Of a DNA stretch of 46,948 nucleotides, positions 45,150 to 46,948 are shown piece by piece. Where the stretch lies: NCBI GenBank assembly GCA_013152375.1, contig JAADGM010000149.1, positions 1-46,948 of the forward strand. Direction: 5' to 3'. The stretch comes from FCB group bacterium. Its GTDB lineage: Bacteria; Fidelibacterota; Marinisomatia; SCGC-AAA003-L08; JACNLC01. The translations under genes and the position numbers were made by a program. Below the pieces are notes generated by a model. That model searched no databases. It worked only from the letters and a program-made list of their open reading frames with translations, and had not been told where the DNA came from. The stretch's first letter is position 1. Each line of letters begins with the position of its first letter.

Positions 45150-45365
45150 GAAATAGCCTTCTTTTTTCAATCGTACTCAATCCTATAGTAATTGTTAATC
45201 CCAGGGGAATCAATTTCCTCCCCTTAAGGCAGAGATACGAGAAAATTCATTCTTCACTCTTTTCAGGCCGAATGCGGACAGCGAGCTTAAAAATGCCAAC
45301 AGGTCGGCAGTTACATGGTCACCCCACTCCCCAAATTTGGCTTATGATTCCCGGGACGACTTTCT

Positions 45366-46948
45366 CTACCGGGACAGTCTCCGGGGACCTGCTTTGATGA
45401 CGGCTTCCGTAACGCCTGACTTGAAGGTTTTAAAATTTTCGATGTAACGGGCAGCCAGGGCGTCATATTTTTTCCAATATTCCTCTTTATCACTCCAGGC
45501 ACTGGAGGGCTCAAAGACATCATCGGGCACATTCGGGCAGGTGAGCGGCACTTTGAAACCAAAAAGTTTATCTGTGCGATAGGTCACATCATCAAGTTTT
45601 CCCTCCAGAGCAGCATTCAGCATATTCCGGGTATGGCGGATGCTGATGCGCTTGCCCACCCCGAATTTACCACCGACCCAACCGGTATTGACGAGCCAGA
45701 CTTTGGCGCCGGCTTTGGCAATCTTGCTCTTCAATAAATTGGCATAATAGAAGGGGTGATGCACCATGAAAGGAGCTCCGAAACAGGCGCTGAAGGTAAT
45801 TTCCGGTTCGATGCCCAATCCCATTTCAGTGCCGGCGATTTTGGATGTATAACCGCTGATGAAATGGTACATGGCCTGTTCCAGATCCAGCTGGGCAATA
45901 GGCGGCAGTACGCCTGATGCATCAGCCGTTAGAAAAATTACATTTTTTGGATGGGTTTTAACCATCCCTTCAGGTACCGCGTTGGGAATAAAATCCAGAG
46001 GATAAGATGCGCGGGTATTTTCGGTTAGCAGATCATCATCCAGATCAATTTTCCGGGTGGCCTTGTCGAAAACCACATTTTCAAGGATCGTCCCGAATTG
46101 ATGTGTACACTGATGGATCTCCGGCTCATGTTCACTGGAGAGGCGGATGACTTTAGCATAGCAGCCGCCTTCAAAGTTGAAAACACCTGTATCGCTCCAG
46201 CCGTGTTCATCATCACCGATCAACTTCCGGTTTGGATCAGCAGAAAGTGTCGTTTTTCCCGTACCGCTAAGGCCGAAGAACAGGGCCACATCCCCCCGTG
46301 TCCCTACATTGGCTGAACAGTGCATGGCCATTACATTGTCCAGTGGTTTTAAGAAATTCATCACCGTAAAAATAGATTTTTTGATCTCCCCGCCATACCT
46401 GGTTCCCGCCACGATAGCCAGCCGACTGGCGAAATTGAGGATGATACCGGTTTCACTGCGGGTACCGTCAATTCTGGGATCCAGTTTGAAAGAAGGAGAG
46501 GCGATGAGGGTGAATTCAGGCACATGCCGTTTCAATTCGTCCTGATCGTTGATCCTGACGAACATGTTCCGGGCAAACAGGCTCTGCCAGGCCTTGTCCG
46601 TAATGATCCTCACCGGCATACGGTGGTCGGGGTCAGTCCCTGAATACAGGTCCTGCACAAACAACTCTTCCCCCTGCAGATAGGCCTGCAGACGCATGAG
46701 GATGCCGCCGAATTTTTCCGGGCTCATCGGTCGGTTATACTCACCCCACCAGATCTTTTCTTCCGTAGAGTGTTCTTTGACCACGTATTTATCATTTGCA
46801 GCCCTGGCACTCCATTTACCCGTATTTACTAGGAAAGGTCCGCCACTTACGATATTACCTTCCCCCCTGAAAACGGCCTCCTCATAGAGAGCCGGCACCG
46901 GCAGGTTCCAGAAAACCTGGTCGAGATGCACTAAGCCGTGATTACTAA
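45366..46948 (-). CDS. pckA: Phosphoenolpyruvate carboxykinase (ATP), 5' partial
   Basis: The frame is open to the right edge (SNHGLVHLDQVFWNLPVPAL), so the true start is outside the window and the GTG at 46931 is internal. About 527 residues are present. Active-site motifs are intact: kinase-1a FFGLSGTGKTTLSADP, metal/phosphate site LIGDDEHGW, FEGGCYAKVI, ENVVFD and TADASGVLPP. The R-loop reads GKWSARAANDKYVV where most family members have TGRSPKDKF, keeping the arginine and DK. The enzyme makes phosphoenolpyruvate from oxaloacetate in gluconeogenesis, with ATP. About 216 bases without a recognisable gene separate its stop from the FISUMP gene. Confidence 0.95.
   Translation of the reverse strand, partial: SNHGLVHLDQVFWNLPVPALYEEAVFRGEGNIVSGGPFLVNTGKWSARAANDKYVVKEHSTEEKIWWGEYNRPMSPEKFGGILMRLQAYLQGEELFVQDLYSGTDPDHRMPVRIITDKAWQSLFARNMFVRINDQDELKRHVPEFTLIASPSFKLDPRIDGTRSETGIILNFASRLAIVAGTRYGGEIKKSIFTVMNFLKPLDNVMAMHCSANVGTRGDVALFFGLSGTGKTTLSADPNRKLIGDDEHGWSDTGVFNFEGGCYAKVIRLSSEHEPEIHQCTHQFGTILENVVFDKATRKIDLDDDLLTENTRASYPLDFIPNAVPEGMVKTHPKNVIFLTADASGVLPPIAQLDLEQAMYHFISGYTSKIAGTEMGLGIEPEITFSACFGAPFMVHHPFYYANLLKSKIAKAGAKVWLVNTGWVGGKFGVGKRISIRHTRNMLNAALEGKLDDVTYRTDKLFGFKVPLTCPNVPDDVFEPSSAWSDKEEYWKKYDALAARYIENFKTFKSGVTEAVIKAGPRRLSR

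Noticed and set aside
45150-45365. Plus-strand ORF after the FISUMP gene
   Set aside because: It has no RBS, no domain and runs into the conserved 3' end of pckA on the other strand.

Overview
The window looks like one contig of a free-living bacterium from the FCB superphylum, most like Marinimicrobia (SAR406) or a near relative. This rests on family content and not on any database search. The clues are secreted proteins with dockerin-like tails and GCTDP-type Cys repeats, a FISUMP lipoprotein, a DUF5117-type zinc metalloprotease, and the order M23 peptidase, bactofilin, atpZ, atpI, atpB. No rRNA, tRNA, CRISPR array, insertion sequence or prophage was seen. Most of the window is dense chromosomal housekeeping sequence.

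Left part (1-9601): the 3' end of an alkyltransferase-like DNA-repair protein, a decayed hydrolase tail, a small lipoprotein, an esterase with a dockerin-like tail translationally coupled to an ABC-F ATPase, a YbgC-like thioesterase and a TldD/TldE pair. Next to the pair lies a gene that appears to be broken by a TGA codon. That TGA sits exactly at the second position of the CxxC redox motif of an AhpD-like enzyme, so it is best read as a selenoprotein (CxxU). A membrane protein of unknown function follows.

Middle part (9602-25115): an ornithine-aminotransferase-like enzyme with an altered phosphate-site motif, a large TPR protein, a ClC transporter, a split B12-dependent ribonucleotide reductase (nrdJa/nrdJb) behind an NrdR-like box and a small leader ORF, a REC-PAS-PAS-GGDEF regulator, a secreted zinc metalloprotease and purA.

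Right part (25116-46948): secD-secF, with secD carrying a frameshift that looks like loss of one copy of a 4-base tandem repeat. Divergent from them is a long run parA-parB-M23-bactofilin-atpZ-atpI-atpB-E-F-H-A-G-D-C that joins chromosome segregation, cell-envelope shape and the whole F-type ATP synthase. After that come a LysM lipoprotein, a thermonuclease-like protein and rmuC, a secreted protein ending in a Kunitz/BPTI-like domain, a FISUMP lipoprotein, and the 3' part of pckA running off the right edge.

The observations most worth following are the CxxU AhpD-like selenoprotein (8222-8764), the Kunitz-like domain with an extra cysteine pair (40960-42222), the secD frameshift (about 27520), and the nrdJ leader with its NrdR-like box (15604-15861).
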